Of a DNA stretch of 64,000 nt, positions 1-8,739 are shown in pieces. Source of the stretch: an uncultured Croceitalea sp. (GTDB lineage Bacteria; Bacteroidota; Bacteroidia; Flavobacteriales; Flavobacteriaceae). Both the position numbers and the translations under genes were made by a program. Numbering within the stretch: position 1 is the first letter of the stretch; each line of letters begins with the position of its first letter. The notes under the pieces were generated by a model. It saw only the letters and a program-made list of their open reading frames with translations, searched no databases and was not told where the DNA came from. Where the stretch lies: assembly GCA_947503285.1 (NCBI GenBank), contig CANNDD010000009.1, positions 62,001-126,000 of the forward strand. Direction: 5' to 3'.

Positions 1-751
1 CGGATTAGGTTTCGGAATGAAATGGATGATGGGATGGATGCATGATACTTTAGAATATTTTAAAAAGGAACCCGTCTATAGAAAACACCATCAGAACGAC
101 TTGACCTTCAGTATGACGTATGCGTTCACTGAAAATTTCATGCTCCCATTTTCACATGATGAAGTGGTTTATGGCAAACAATCGCTGGTTTATCGTATGC
201 CTGGTGATGAGTGGCAACGATTCGCAAATTTGAGGCTTCTGTTCGGCTATATGTTCACCCACCCCGGTGCAAACCTAATTTTTATGGGGGGCGAGTTCGG
301 CCAAACAGGGGAGTGGAATTTTCAACAGAGCCTTGATTGGCATTTAACGGAATACGATTTTCATTCTGGTATACAAAAGGTGATTCAAGATTTAAACAAG
401 ATATACAAAGAACAACCTGCCTTACATGAAAAACAGTTTAGTGCTGAGGGATTTGAGTGGATAGATTACAATGACCATGAAAATTCGGTACTCTCCTATA
501 TCAGAAAAGGGCACCATATCAAAGAGGATGTCATTATTGTAGGCAATTTTACCCCGGTACCTCGTGAAAAATATAGGGTTGGTGTACCGAAAAACAAGCA
601 ATTGAAATTATTGTTCAATAGTGACGACAGCAAATATGGAGGTAGTGGCCTTGGTAAAAAAACGGTGAAGCCTTCTAACAAAACATGGAATGGAAGGGAA
701 CATTCCGTTGAACTCACAATCCCACCGTTAAGTGTACTTATTTATAAATGA
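1..751 (+). CDS. glgB: 1,4-alpha-glucan branching enzyme, C-terminal part (cut by window start)
   Basis: This is the last ~249 residues of a GH13 glycogen branching enzyme, which moves alpha-1,4-glucan segments to alpha-1,6 branch points in glycogen synthesis. The reading frame is open from base 2, so the gene begins outside the window. Visible family marks are the GLGFGMKWMMGWMHDTL segment, the conserved region IV motif FSHDEVV carrying the transition-state-stabilising Asp, and the MGGEFGQ...W segment. A beta-sandwich tail ends in PPLSVLIYK, as usual for GlgB. It lies 97 bases upstream of a GH31 alpha-glucosidase on the same strand, suggesting a glycogen/starch gene set. The family call is certain; only the N-terminal domains cannot be seen. 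Confidence 0.95.
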   Translation, partial: GLGFGMKWMMGWMHDTLEYFKKEPVYRKHHQNDLTFSMTYAFTENFMLPFSHDEVVYGKQSLVYRMPGDEWQRFANLRLLFGYMFTHPGANLIFMGGEFGQTGEWNFQQSLDWHLTEYDFHSGIQKVIQDLNKIYKEQPALHEKQFSAEGFEWIDYNDHENSVLSYIRKGHHIKEDVIIVGNFTPVPREKYRVGVPKNKQLKLLFNSDDSKYGGSGLGKKTVKPSNKTWNGREHSVELTIPPLSVLIYK

Positions 752-848
752 GAATGATACTACAACGTTATAGTTTGTAGTTAGTCTCAAGAACTTTTTT
801 TAATCTCAGACTAATGTGCTTTTTTTGTTGGTCTGAAAATCATCTATC

Positions 849-3248
849 ATGATTACGAATACTGATATTGAGAAGAGGGGTAATCTATATCCCAACCGTA
901 TTATTGAATATAAAAAAGATAACGATAAGCTTTATTTTACCACGGATAATGGTGTAATTCTAGAAATTACCGTATTAAGGGATAGCGCCATTCGATTCAG
1001 GTATGCCACGGAGCACTCTTTTGAGCCTGATTTTTCATACGCGATAAGTGATGATGTCAACACAGGTTATAACGAGTTGGAGGTAATCGAGGAAACGTCT
1101 GATTATGTAATTCAGACCTCTAAGATCAAAATCTATATCAGCAAGGGCAATATGAAAATCCAGATCGTTGATTTAGACGATTTGGTTATCAATGAAGATG
1201 AGGTCGGCTTTCATTGGGAGGAGAACTATGACTATGGCGGTAACATCGTAAAAATGACCAAGGTCACCCAATCGGGCGAAAGTTATTATGGCATGGGTGA
1301 TAAAGCATCCCATACCAACCTGAAAGGAAAAAGGGTAAACAACTGGGTAACCGATTCGTATGCCTATGGAAAAGACCAAGAGCCTTTGTATAAATCGATT
1401 CCTTTCTATGTTGGCCTTCATAACGATGCTGCCTATGGTATTTTCTTCGATAATTCATTCAGCACCTATTTTGATTTTGCCCATGAGCGGAGAAACGTAA
1501 CCAGCTTTTGGGCCGATGGGGGTGAAATGAATTATTACTTTTTCTATGGCCCAAAAATATCACAGGTAGTTGAAGCGTATACCGATTTGACCGGTGTGCC
1601 TGAATTACCACCGCTTTGGGCTCTGGGTTTTCACCAGTCGAAATGGAGTTATTATCCTGAAAAAAAAGTAAAGAAGATTGCGGCAACTTTTAGGGAATTG
1701 AAGATACCTTGCGACGCCATTTATCTGGATATTGATTATATGGAGGGTTTTAGGTGCTTTACTTGGAACAACCGCCGTTTTCCCAACCCTAAAAAAATGG
1801 TCGATGATTTATATGAAGACGGTTTCAAAACTGTGACCATGATCGATCCAGGTATCAAAATAGACCGTGATTATTGGGTCTATCAAGAAGCCATGGAGAA
1901 AGGATATTTTTGCCGAAGGGCCGATGGACCACATTTTAAGGGGAAAGTATGGCCCGGAGAATGTAAATTCCCTGATTTTACCAATCCTGAAGTCCGTGAG
2001 TGGTGGGCAGGTCTTTACAAAGAGATGATAGCCGAAATGGGGGTCCATGGCGTTTGGAATGATATGAACGAGCCTGCCGTAATGGAAGTGCCCACAAAAA
2101 CGGCCAATTTAGATGTACGTCATGATTATGACGGGCATCCCTGTAGTCATAGAAAAGCCCATAATGTGTATGGTATGCAAATGGTCAGGGCAACCTATGA
2201 TGGAATTAAAAAATATACTTTTCCTAAACGTCCATTTGTATTGACCAGGGCGGCCTACTCAGGTACACAGCGCTATGCTTCGACCTGGACGGGTGATAAT
2301 GTCGCTACTTGGGAACATCTTTGGATTGCCAATGTGCAAATGCAAAGAATGTGTATGAGTGGTTACTCCTTCGTTGGATCTGATATAGGCGGTTTTGCCG
2401 AGCAACCCAATGGGGAATTATTTGCAAGGTGGATCCAAATGGGAATTTTCCATCCCTTTTGCAGGGTACATTCCAGCGGAGATCACGGGGATCAAGAACC
2501 TTGGTCATTTGGTGATGAGATAACGGATATTGTCAGAAAGTATATCGAATTGCGCTATCAATTATTACCGTACCTCTATACGATGTTTTACAGATACGTA
2601 AAAGAAGGTATACCCATGTTGCAGTCATTGGTCTATTACGATCAAGGGGATACCCAGACCCATTTTAGGACGGATGAGTTCTTGTTTGGCGAACAAATAT
2701 TGGTTTGTCCGGTTCAAGAGCCCAATGCACAAGGGCGTCGCATGTACGTACCCAAGGGAAAATGGTATAATTACTGGACCGAAGAGGTTATTGAAGGCGG
2801 TGTCGAGAAATGGGTTTCAGCAGCGATTGATAAAATACCCTTGTTCATTAAAGAGGGTGCTATGATTCCCAAATACCCGATCCAACAATATGTTGGTGAA
2901 AAAGATATTACGGAACTTAAAATAGATGCGTATTATAAGAAAGGCGTTGAAACGTCGGTGGTGTACGAAGACCAACAAGAGGGGTATGACTATAAAAAAG
3001 GTCGTTATAGCCTTCGAAAATTTAGATTGAGGGGTAAAGAGAATGAATTGATCATGCAGCAATTTAAAGACGGTAGCTTTATCACGTCATACAATACGTT
3101 TAAACTACAGTTTCATGGATTGCCTTTTAAAATAAAGAGCATTGAGGTCGATAACGAGATCGTCGATTTGAAAACCGTCAAGTTCAATGGTAACAATTGT
3201 ATTGAGGTAAGTAAGGATTTTACAGAGCTACATATTTTTGGAGCGTAG
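849..3248 (+). CDS. GH31 family alpha-glucosidase
   Basis: This 799-residue glycoside hydrolase family 31 enzyme should remove terminal alpha-linked glucose from oligosaccharides. The catalytic nucleophile is D405 in the motif WNDMNEP, and the acid/base is D483 in WTGDN. The N-terminal ~220 residues form the beta-sandwich, followed by the TIM barrel (PPLWALGFHQSKWSY start) and C-terminal beta domains. No signal peptide is visible, so a cytoplasmic site is likely. It follows glgB, so breakdown of maltodextrin or glycogen branches is the natural role. Exact linkage preference (alpha-1,4 against alpha-1,6 or xylosidase) cannot be read from sequence alone. Confidence 0.9.
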   Translation: MITNTDIEKRGNLYPNRIIEYKKDNDKLYFTTDNGVILEITVLRDSAIRFRYATEHSFEPDFSYAISDDVNTGYNELEVIEETSDYVIQTSKIKIYISKGNMKIQIVDLDDLVINEDEVGFHWEENYDYGGNIVKMTKVTQSGESYYGMGDKASHTNLKGKRVNNWVTDSYAYGKDQEPLYKSIPFYVGLHNDAAYGIFFDNSFSTYFDFAHERRNVTSFWADGGEMNYYFFYGPKISQVVEAYTDLTGVPELPPLWALGFHQSKWSYYPEKKVKKIAATFRELKIPCDAIYLDIDYMEGFRCFTWNNRRFPNPKKMVDDLYEDGFKTVTMIDPGIKIDRDYWVYQEAMEKGYFCRRADGPHFKGKVWPGECKFPDFTNPEVREWWAGLYKEMIAEMGVHGVWNDMNEPAVMEVPTKTANLDVRHDYDGHPCSHRKAHNVYGMQMVRATYDGIKKYTFPKRPFVLTRAAYSGTQRYASTWTGDNVATWEHLWIANVQMQRMCMSGYSFVGSDIGGFAEQPNGELFARWIQMGIFHPFCRVHSSGDHGDQEPWSFGDEITDIVRKYIELRYQLLPYLYTMFYRYVKEGIPMLQSLVYYDQGDTQTHFRTDEFLFGEQILVCPVQEPNAQGRRMYVPKGKWYNYWTEEVIEGGVEKWVSAAIDKIPLFIKEGAMIPKYPIQQYVGEKDITELKIDAYYKKGVETSVVYEDQQEGYDYKKGRYSLRKFRLRGKENELIMQQFKDGSFITSYNTFKLQFHGLPFKIKSIEVDNEIVDLKTVKFNGNNCIEVSKDFTELHIFGA

Positions 3249-3285
3249 TTTTTTTTCGTACTTTAATCTATAAACACGATACATA

Positions 3286-4095
3286 ATGAAAAAAATACTA
3301 TTGACAGTAACCGTATTTTTAGCGGTTACGGCTTGCAAAACAAATCCTTTTACAGGTAAGAAAATGTTGAATTTTTATGGTAATCAGCAGCTCTTTCCTA
3401 CGGCCTTTGCGCAATATGATCAATTTTTGACCGAAAACAAGGTCGTGACGGGTACCAAAGAGGCCCAAATGATTACTACAGTAGGGCAAAGAATAGCCAA
3501 AGCCGCCGAAACCTGGTTGAATGCGAACGGATATCCAGGCTACCTTAAGGATTATCAATGGGAGTACAATTTGGTCAATGACAAAACGGTGAATGCATGG
3601 TGTATGCCTGGTGGAAAAATTGTTTTCTATACCGGAATTCTACCAATTTGTCAAGACGAGACGGGGGTTGCCGTGGTCATGGGCCACGAGGTGGCACATG
3701 CCTTGGCGGATCATGGGGCACAACGGATGAGCGCCGGTACCTTGCAACAGTTGGGTGCCGTGGCAGGTAATGTTGCCATAAAGGATGAGAGTACCAGAAA
3801 CATGTTCAATCAAGCTTATGGCGTGGGGTCAAGTTTAGGGGTGATGTTACCTTTTAGCAGGAGCCATGAGACCGAGGCAGATAGAATAGGGATACAGATA
3901 ATGGCCATAGCGGGATACAACCCAGATGAGGCAGCCCGACTTTGGCAAAGAATGAAGGCCAATAGCGGCGGTCAAGCACCACCTGAATTTTTGAGCACAC
4001 ACCCTTCAAACGACACAAGGATCAACAATTTGACCGCTTGGGCACCAGCGGCGAAGCAAGAAGCAGCTAAATTCGGGGTAACGTCATTTAAATAG
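3286..4095 (+). CDS. M48 family zinc metallopeptidase, lipoprotein
   Basis: This 269-residue protein has a lipoprotein signal peptide ending in LAVTAC, so it is probably anchored in the outer or inner membrane facing the periplasm. The zinc site is the HEVAH motif (H134, E135, H138), with the third ligand E197 in SHETEAD. That is the M48 peptidase arrangement seen in BepA/LoiP-like periplasmic proteases that clear misfolded outer-membrane proteins. The C-terminal FLSTHPSNDTRI segment is also typical of that group. It stands as its own unit, with a terminator directly downstream. Confidence 0.9.
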   Translation: MKKILLTVTVFLAVTACKTNPFTGKKMLNFYGNQQLFPTAFAQYDQFLTENKVVTGTKEAQMITTVGQRIAKAAETWLNANGYPGYLKDYQWEYNLVNDKTVNAWCMPGGKIVFYTGILPICQDETGVAVVMGHEVAHALADHGAQRMSAGTLQQLGAVAGNVAIKDESTRNMFNQAYGVGSSLGVMLPFSRSHETEADRIGIQIMAIAGYNPDEAARLWQRMKANSGGQAPPEFLSTHPSNDTRINNLTAWAPAAKQEAAKFGVTSFK

Positions 4096-4123
4096 TGTGA
4101 CCGTTATTTTAAAAGATTTGATG

Positions 4124-4151
4124 AAGCTGCCCGCCTATGGGCAGCTTTTTT
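4124..4151 (+). terminator. Rho-independent terminator after the M48 peptidase gene
   Basis: A perfect 9-bp stem (AAGCTGCCC / GGGCAGCTT) with a 6-nt loop is followed by a run of T. It starts 28 bases after the stop codon of the M48 gene and ends just before the MFS gene. Confidence 0.8.
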
Positions 4152-4163
4152 TATTTTTAAGAC

Positions 4164-5492
4164 ATGACAAAAATATTGGCCCTTAAGGGGGAGAAGAAAT
4201 TACTGAATGCCTGGGCATTTTATGACTGGGCGAATTCGGTGTATAGCCTAGTGATTTCCTCAGCGGTGTTTCCCATATTCTATGGGGCCTTGTTCCGTGT
4301 TGCAGAAATAGAAAAAGTCACCGTTTTTGGTGGGGAAATAGCACGGGCGCCCTTGATAAGCTATGTGACCTCGGCAGCTTTCGTATTTATCGCTATCGTT
4401 ACCCCTTTAGTATCCGGTATTGCCGACTATTTAGGGAATAAAAAGATATTTTTAAAATTTTTCTGCTATTTGGGGGCGGCATCCTGCATTGGGCTATATT
4501 GGTTCTCATTGGAGCATATTTATTTTGGCCTCATTTGCTATTTCTTCGGATTGGTAGGGTTTTGGGTCAGCTTTGCCATAAACAACTCGTACCTGCCTGA
4601 TATCGCATATCCTGAACAACAAGACGGTGTTAGTGCCAAAGGCTTTTCCCTTGGATATATCGGCAGCGTGATCTTACTGCTTTTTAATCTTGCCATGGTC
4701 ATGAAACCAGATGTTTTTGGTATTACCAATGAAGGAGGAGAGGTCGCTGAAATAAAGGCTATGAAGTATTCTTTTGTGACCGTGGGAATCTGGTGGGTCC
4801 TTTTTAGTCAATACACCTTTGCCCATTTGCCAAAAGGATATAAGCGCGATGGGGAACGTAAAAACATCATTTTAAATGGGTTTAAAGAATTGAAAAGTGT
4901 TTGGGCACAACTTGGTAGTCAAATACGGCTAAAACGCTATTTAGGGGCGTTTTTCGTATACAGCATGGCGGTACAGACCATCATGTTGATAGCTACTTAT
5001 TTTGGTGAGGAAGAAATAAACTGGGGTACTGACAATCAACGTACAACGGGTCTGATCGTAAGTATTTTGGTCATTCAAGTCGTTGCCATTCTTGGCGCCA
5101 CCGTCACGGCACGCGCCTCTAAGGTATTTGGTAATATCAAAACCCTGATCGTGGTGAACGTGTTTTGGATATTGCTTTGTGTCTATGCCTATTTTTTACA
5201 GACGCCAACTGATTTTTATATAGCTGCCGGATTGGTTGGAATAGTTATGGGTGGTATTCAGGCCTTATCCCGCTCAACCTATTCGAAGTTTCTTCCTGAC
5301 ACTACGGATACGACATCCTTTTTTAGCTTCTACGACGTCGCTGAAAAAATCGGTATTATTATCGGGACCCTAATGTACGGTATCATTGCACAACTTACGG
5401 GGAGCATGCGAAATAGCACGATTTTTTTGGGACTCTTCTTTTTAGTCGGTGCATTTCTATTGACCAGGGTGAATAAAAAACCCCGACCATAG
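4164..5492 (+). CDS. MFS transporter of the UMF1/Atg22 family
   Basis: This is a 442-residue polytopic membrane protein with about 12 hydrophobic segments. The N-terminal motif AWAFYDWANSVYSLVISSAVFPIFY is the hallmark of the Atg22-like (UMF1) major facilitator family. The GGIQALSRSTYSKFLPDTTDT..FFSFYDVAEKIG segment in the second half is also typical. Fungal Atg22 exports amino acids from the vacuole; bacterial substrates are not known. The gene's stop codon lies inside the downstream terminator hairpin. Confidence 0.87.
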   Translation: MTKILALKGEKKLLNAWAFYDWANSVYSLVISSAVFPIFYGALFRVAEIEKVTVFGGEIARAPLISYVTSAAFVFIAIVTPLVSGIADYLGNKKIFLKFFCYLGAASCIGLYWFSLEHIYFGLICYFFGLVGFWVSFAINNSYLPDIAYPEQQDGVSAKGFSLGYIGSVILLLFNLAMVMKPDVFGITNEGGEVAEIKAMKYSFVTVGIWWVLFSQYTFAHLPKGYKRDGERKNIILNGFKELKSVWAQLGSQIRLKRYLGAFFVYSMAVQTIMLIATYFGEEEINWGTDNQRTTGLIVSILVIQVVAILGATVTARASKVFGNIKTLIVVNVFWILLCVYAYFLQTPTDFYIAAGLVGIVMGGIQALSRSTYSKFLPDTTDTTSFFSFYDVAEKIGIIIGTLMYGIIAQLTGSMRNSTIFLGLFFLVGAFLLTRVNKKPRP

Positions 5493-5505
5493 GTCAGGGT
5501 TTTTT
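5474..5505 (+). terminator. Terminator overlapping the MFS stop codon
   Basis: An A-run and CCCCGACC pair with GGTCAGGG and a T-run around a 3-nt loop. The TAG stop codon (5490-5492) lies in the loop/right-arm area. With A and T tracts on both sides it may also work for the convergent minus-strand gene ending at 5552. Confidence 0.7.
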
Positions 5506-5551
5506 CGTGTTTATCGATTGATGGGCCGTTTTTGATTGGTTGTTTTAATAT

Positions 5552-6274
5552 TCAGTAGCCTGTAATATCACCTGAACCTGAGGTTTTGGTATCGATTTTT
5601 TTAGGATTTCCCTTGTAGCTGATATCACCTGAACCCGACACCCTTGCTTTTATCATTTCTGTCGCGGTTACCTTTATATCGGCAGAACCAGAGACTTGGG
5701 CTGTCACATTCTCTGCTTTTAGGTCATAGGCCTTGATATCACCTGAACCAGAAATTGAAACATCAAAATCACGTGCAGAACCTGATAAGTTGATATCCCC
5801 TGATCCAGACATGGATGCATCTACAGTACCAGCCTCAATAGCTAAGGTTAAATCACCCGAACCCGATAATGAGGTTTTGAACCGGTCTGATTTTAAGGTT
5901 GTCTTGCCTACAATGTCTCCAGACCCTGAAAGGGAGACCATATCAACGGTCTCGACAGGTACGGTAACATAAATTCCCGAATTCCAATTCGAGGGTTTAA
6001 GGTTGACACCTTTTTTTACCTTAATGACCAATTTACCATCATTTACCTCGGTCTTGATGTATTCCAAAAGGTTTTCTTCACCTTTCAAGGTCAGTTCGCC
6101 TTCATTTCCATCTACCAGATGAACGTCAAACCAACCGGCAACTGCTACGGCGTCATAGTCTCCAACAGAACGCTCGATAGTTACCGTTTTACCGTTTCCT
6201 TTTATTCTCTTTCCCCATTGCGCACTTGTTATGACTGTGCAAAAGGCTAAACTCAGTGTTATTATTTTTTTCAT
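5552..6274 (-). CDS. GIN-domain (DUF2807) secreted protein with SGSGDI repeats
   Basis: This 240-residue protein has an N-terminal signal peptide (MKKIITLSLAFCTVITSA) and a head GIN domain (DUF2807), predicted as a right-handed beta solenoid. The motif SGSGDI or a close variant recurs about seven times, spaced roughly 18-25 residues, one per solenoid turn. The likely site is the periplasm or cell surface. No enzymatic residue is evident. It is the last gene of a minus-strand set led by an ECF sigma factor, suggesting envelope-stress or surface-related regulation. The function of the family is not established. Confidence 0.82.
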   Translation of the reverse strand: MKKIITLSLAFCTVITSAQWGKRIKGNGKTVTIERSVGDYDAVAVAGWFDVHLVDGNEGELTLKGEENLLEYIKTEVNDGKLVIKVKKGVNLKPSNWNSGIYVTVPVETVDMVSLSGSGDIVGKTTLKSDRFKTSLSGSGDLTLAIEAGTVDASMSGSGDINLSGSARDFDVSISGSGDIKAYDLKAENVTAQVSGSADIKVTATEMIKARVSGSGDISYKGNPKKIDTKTSGSGDITGY

Positions 6275-6335
6275 GATCGTGTTTTTAATACCCAGTCTGA
6301 CCGGGATACCTGTTATTAATTTGATTGTTACTTAA

Positions 6336-7439
6336 TTATTCGTTTTTGTAAAATGTTATTCCGCCATAATCACTGGTAATATTCACCATATTTTCAGAGT
6401 TCTCACTGCCATAATAACCTTTGTAATACTTGTCACTTGATTTTTCTTTGCTGATATTGATGGTGAAATCACCTTTGCCACTTACTCCCGCATATTCCGC
6501 TGAAATTTCAAAGTTGAAGTGGTAATCGGGATCATATCCAATTTTGATACCGGTATAATCAGACTTTATTTCCATATTACCGGCTTCGGCGGTCATCTTC
6601 TCGACTTTAACGGAACCATAATCCGCCGTTACGCTTAAATTACCGTATACCCTTCCTAATTTTAAGCCAAAGTAGTCTCCATTACCTGAAATGTTCTGTA
6701 CACTGCCAACTTCCATGGAACCATAGTCAGAGGTGTAGGAAAGGCTACCCATTTCTTTGATTACCGCATTGGTGTAGTCTGCATTTATTTTTAGGTCCCC
6801 GGCTTTTTCAATGGTAAAACCAGAGTAGTCGGCGGTAATCTCCGCACTGTTTATAAATTCAAACGTTGAACGTGAGGTGTAGTCAAATCGCAGGTCATTG
6901 TTTCTACCACGTAACTCGCCTATTTCCATTTTTCCATAGTCACAGTTTATTTTGGCATGACCATCAACCCGGTCTAAATAGATATTACCGTAATCATTAC
7001 TGAGGTTTACACTGTTCTTTACCGGTAATTTAATGGTGTAGTTCACTTTGACACTGACATTGTTGCGCTTGCCCCATTTCCAACCCCAATTTCTATTTCT
7101 TTCACCGAATCGGGTCATTGCAGCGACCATGCTGTTGCTATTTTCAAAGTCAACATCGATTTCGTTTAACCTGTCCTGTACTTTTTCTTCGTTATTACCA
7201 TTGGTTTTGATAGTGACCTCGATAACGACCCTGTTTTCGTTCCATGAGGTAATGTTTAGGTTGCCATAACTGTTTTTGACTTTTAACAGTGCATCGGCGT
7301 TCACATTAAATTCTTTTTTTATGGTCTTTTCTTTGGTATACTTACCCTTCATTCCGCCACCCTCGACAGCAGCCGTGGCACCGAACGAAATGAATAATAG
7401 GGTTACACCTATAAATTTAAATAGTAAAGTTCGCATCAT
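6336..7439 (-). CDS. DUF4097-like secreted repeat protein with DYG/DYT motifs
   Basis: This 367-residue protein has a signal peptide (FKFIGVTLLFISFGATA). Its body is a beta-rich repeat with a D-Y-[GST] motif returning about ten times, roughly one per solenoid turn. The pattern parallels the SGSGDI repeats of the next gene, so both may fold as related beta solenoids of the DUF4097/DUF2807 kind. The first 23 bases overlap the end of the upstream gene, so the two are translationally coupled. No catalytic signature is visible. The product belongs in the periplasm or on the surface; its function is unknown. Confidence 0.72.
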   Translation of the reverse strand: MMRTLLFKFIGVTLLFISFGATAAVEGGGMKGKYTKEKTIKKEFNVNADALLKVKNSYGNLNITSWNENRVVIEVTIKTNGNNEEKVQDRLNEIDVDFENSNSMVAAMTRFGERNRNWGWKWGKRNNVSVKVNYTIKLPVKNSVNLSNDYGNIYLDRVDGHAKINCDYGKMEIGELRGRNNDLRFDYTSRSTFEFINSAEITADYSGFTIEKAGDLKINADYTNAVIKEMGSLSYTSDYGSMEVGSVQNISGNGDYFGLKLGRVYGNLSVTADYGSVKVEKMTAEAGNMEIKSDYTGIKIGYDPDYHFNFEISAEYAGVSGKGDFTINISKEKSSDKYYKGYYGSENSENMVNITSDYGGITFYKNE

Positions 7440-7977
7440 TTTGATATTTTAAGTTTTTTATAGATTCAATTGTGGTCAGTACTTCTTTTAATAAATCAAT
7501 TCTAGTTTGAAAATTATTGATCATTGCATTCAGCAATAGCTTACTATCACCGCCATTTACAAGTTCTTGCTCAAGGTTCTTGTAATCGATTTCCAGTCTT
7601 TCGAGCTGAAAAAGGGTGTCATCAACAAGTTGTTCGGTTTCTGGGGATTTTTCATCACGAAGTTGTTGTACTTGTTCTTCGATAAGACCCGCAAAATAGA
7701 ATTCAGTCTGTGATACCTCTGGCGAGATCTCAACTACTTGTTCTTTAATACTTTGCTTATTGGTGAACACTTGTAACGATAAGGCACACACAATAGCTAT
7801 AGATGCCGCAATCGTCAAGGGTTTCCACCAGTTTTGTTTCTTTTTTTGTAAGCTCACAACACCGTTCGATCGGTTCAGTTTCGCTAAAAACCTTTCTTGA
7901 TGCCCCTCTTTCGGATTTTCACAATCAAAATCATCATGTAAGCGTTCAAAAAGTAGTTTTATATCATCCTCTTTCAT
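7417..7977 (-). CDS. Membrane-anchored probable anti-sigma partner
   Basis: This 186-residue protein begins with an acidic, soluble segment (~45 residues, MKEDDIKLLFERLHDDFDCENP). One transmembrane helix follows (about residues 50-67, PLTIAASIAIVCALSLQVF), then an extracytoplasmic part rich in coiled-coil-like Glu/Leu heptads. This layout, directly after an ECF sigma gene and 2 bases from its stop, is that of an anti-sigma factor. The classic zinc-binding HxxxCxxC motif is absent, so the assignment rests on topology and context. It overlaps the next gene by 23 bases. Confidence 0.6.
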   Translation of the reverse strand: MKEDDIKLLFERLHDDFDCENPKEGHQERFLAKLNRSNGVVSLQKKKQNWWKPLTIAASIAIVCALSLQVFTNKQSIKEQVVEISPEVSQTEFYFAGLIEEQVQQLRDEKSPETEQLVDDTLFQLERLEIDYKNLEQELVNGGDSKLLLNAMINNFQTRIDLLKEVLTTIESIKNLKYQNDANFTI

Positions 7978-7979
7978 AA

Positions 7980-8537
7980 TTAAGCATTTACGGTCAACTT
8001 TTTTCTTAAACTTTCTTTAGCCCTTGAGATCGTTGTTCTACAATTGGCATAACTAATATTCATTATGGCACTTATTTCCTCATAATCATATCCTTCGATT
8101 AAATGTAAGGTCAAAGAAACTCTGTAATTGTCTTTCAAACTTTTCATGGTATCCATCACTTTTTGAGCCTTCAGTTCTAAACATCCATTTTGGTCCGGTA
8201 CAACCCCATCATTATCTTCGACCTTGTACATTACATCATCTAAATACACAGTACTGCTTTTTTGCTGTTTTCTGTAGTGATAGATACTGTTGTTGATTAC
8301 AATTCTTTTCAACCATGCCCCAAAGGTTACCTCGCCTTTGAAAGTATGCAGTTTCGTAAACGCGTTCAAGAACGATTCTTGCATAATATCCTCGGCTTCG
8401 GCAGTATGTTTTACAATTCGTAGCGCCGTGTTGTACATTGCCTTATAGTACTTATTGTAAATTGCTAACTGTGCGCTTTGCTTTCCTTCAAGACACCACT
8501 GTATCAAGGTATCAATATGTTCAATTTGTTGGCTCAA
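7980..8537 (-). CDS. ECF-family RNA polymerase sigma factor
   Basis: This sigma-70 ECF factor directs RNA polymerase to a small regulon. Region 2 is seen in AEDIMQESFLNAFTKLHTFKGEVTFGAWLKRIVINNSI, and region 4 in LIEGYDYEEISAIMNISYANCRTTISRAKESLRKKL. I chose the TTG start at 8537 (LSQQIEHIDTLIQWCLEGKQ), because homologs usually begin a few residues before this point. The frame stays open to an ATG at 8630, but those 31 extra residues look unlike protein. It heads an operon with a membrane partner and two repeat proteins, and probably controls that operon itself. The start codon is the main uncertainty. Confidence 0.87.
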   Translation of the reverse strand: MSQQIEHIDTLIQWCLEGKQSAQLAIYNKYYKAMYNTALRIVKHTAEAEDIMQESFLNAFTKLHTFKGEVTFGAWLKRIVINNSIYHYRKQQKSSTVYLDDVMYKVEDNDGVVPDQNGCLELKAQKVMDTMKSLKDNYRVSLTLHLIEGYDYEEISAIMNISYANCRTTISRAKESLRKKLTVNA

Positions 8538-8739
8538 AAAGTTGATTGATTTGTAGTATAGATGAACCAATTTACAATTTGTTACAGTTTTTGATATTTT
8601 TTTGGTCAAACCATGGCATGCGTATTGCATAGCTTGTATGAAAATGTGCCAATTTTCTTTTCAAGGGCTCTAACAAACAAGGAGTTAAAGAAAATAGTTA
8701 TAGAACAACAATTCAAGAATACTGTCTTTTGATGACAGA

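Noticed and set aside
752-848. Hairpins between glgB and the GH31 gene
   Set aside because: The stems are only 6-7 bp with long loops and no clear T-run after them, too weak to call a terminator.
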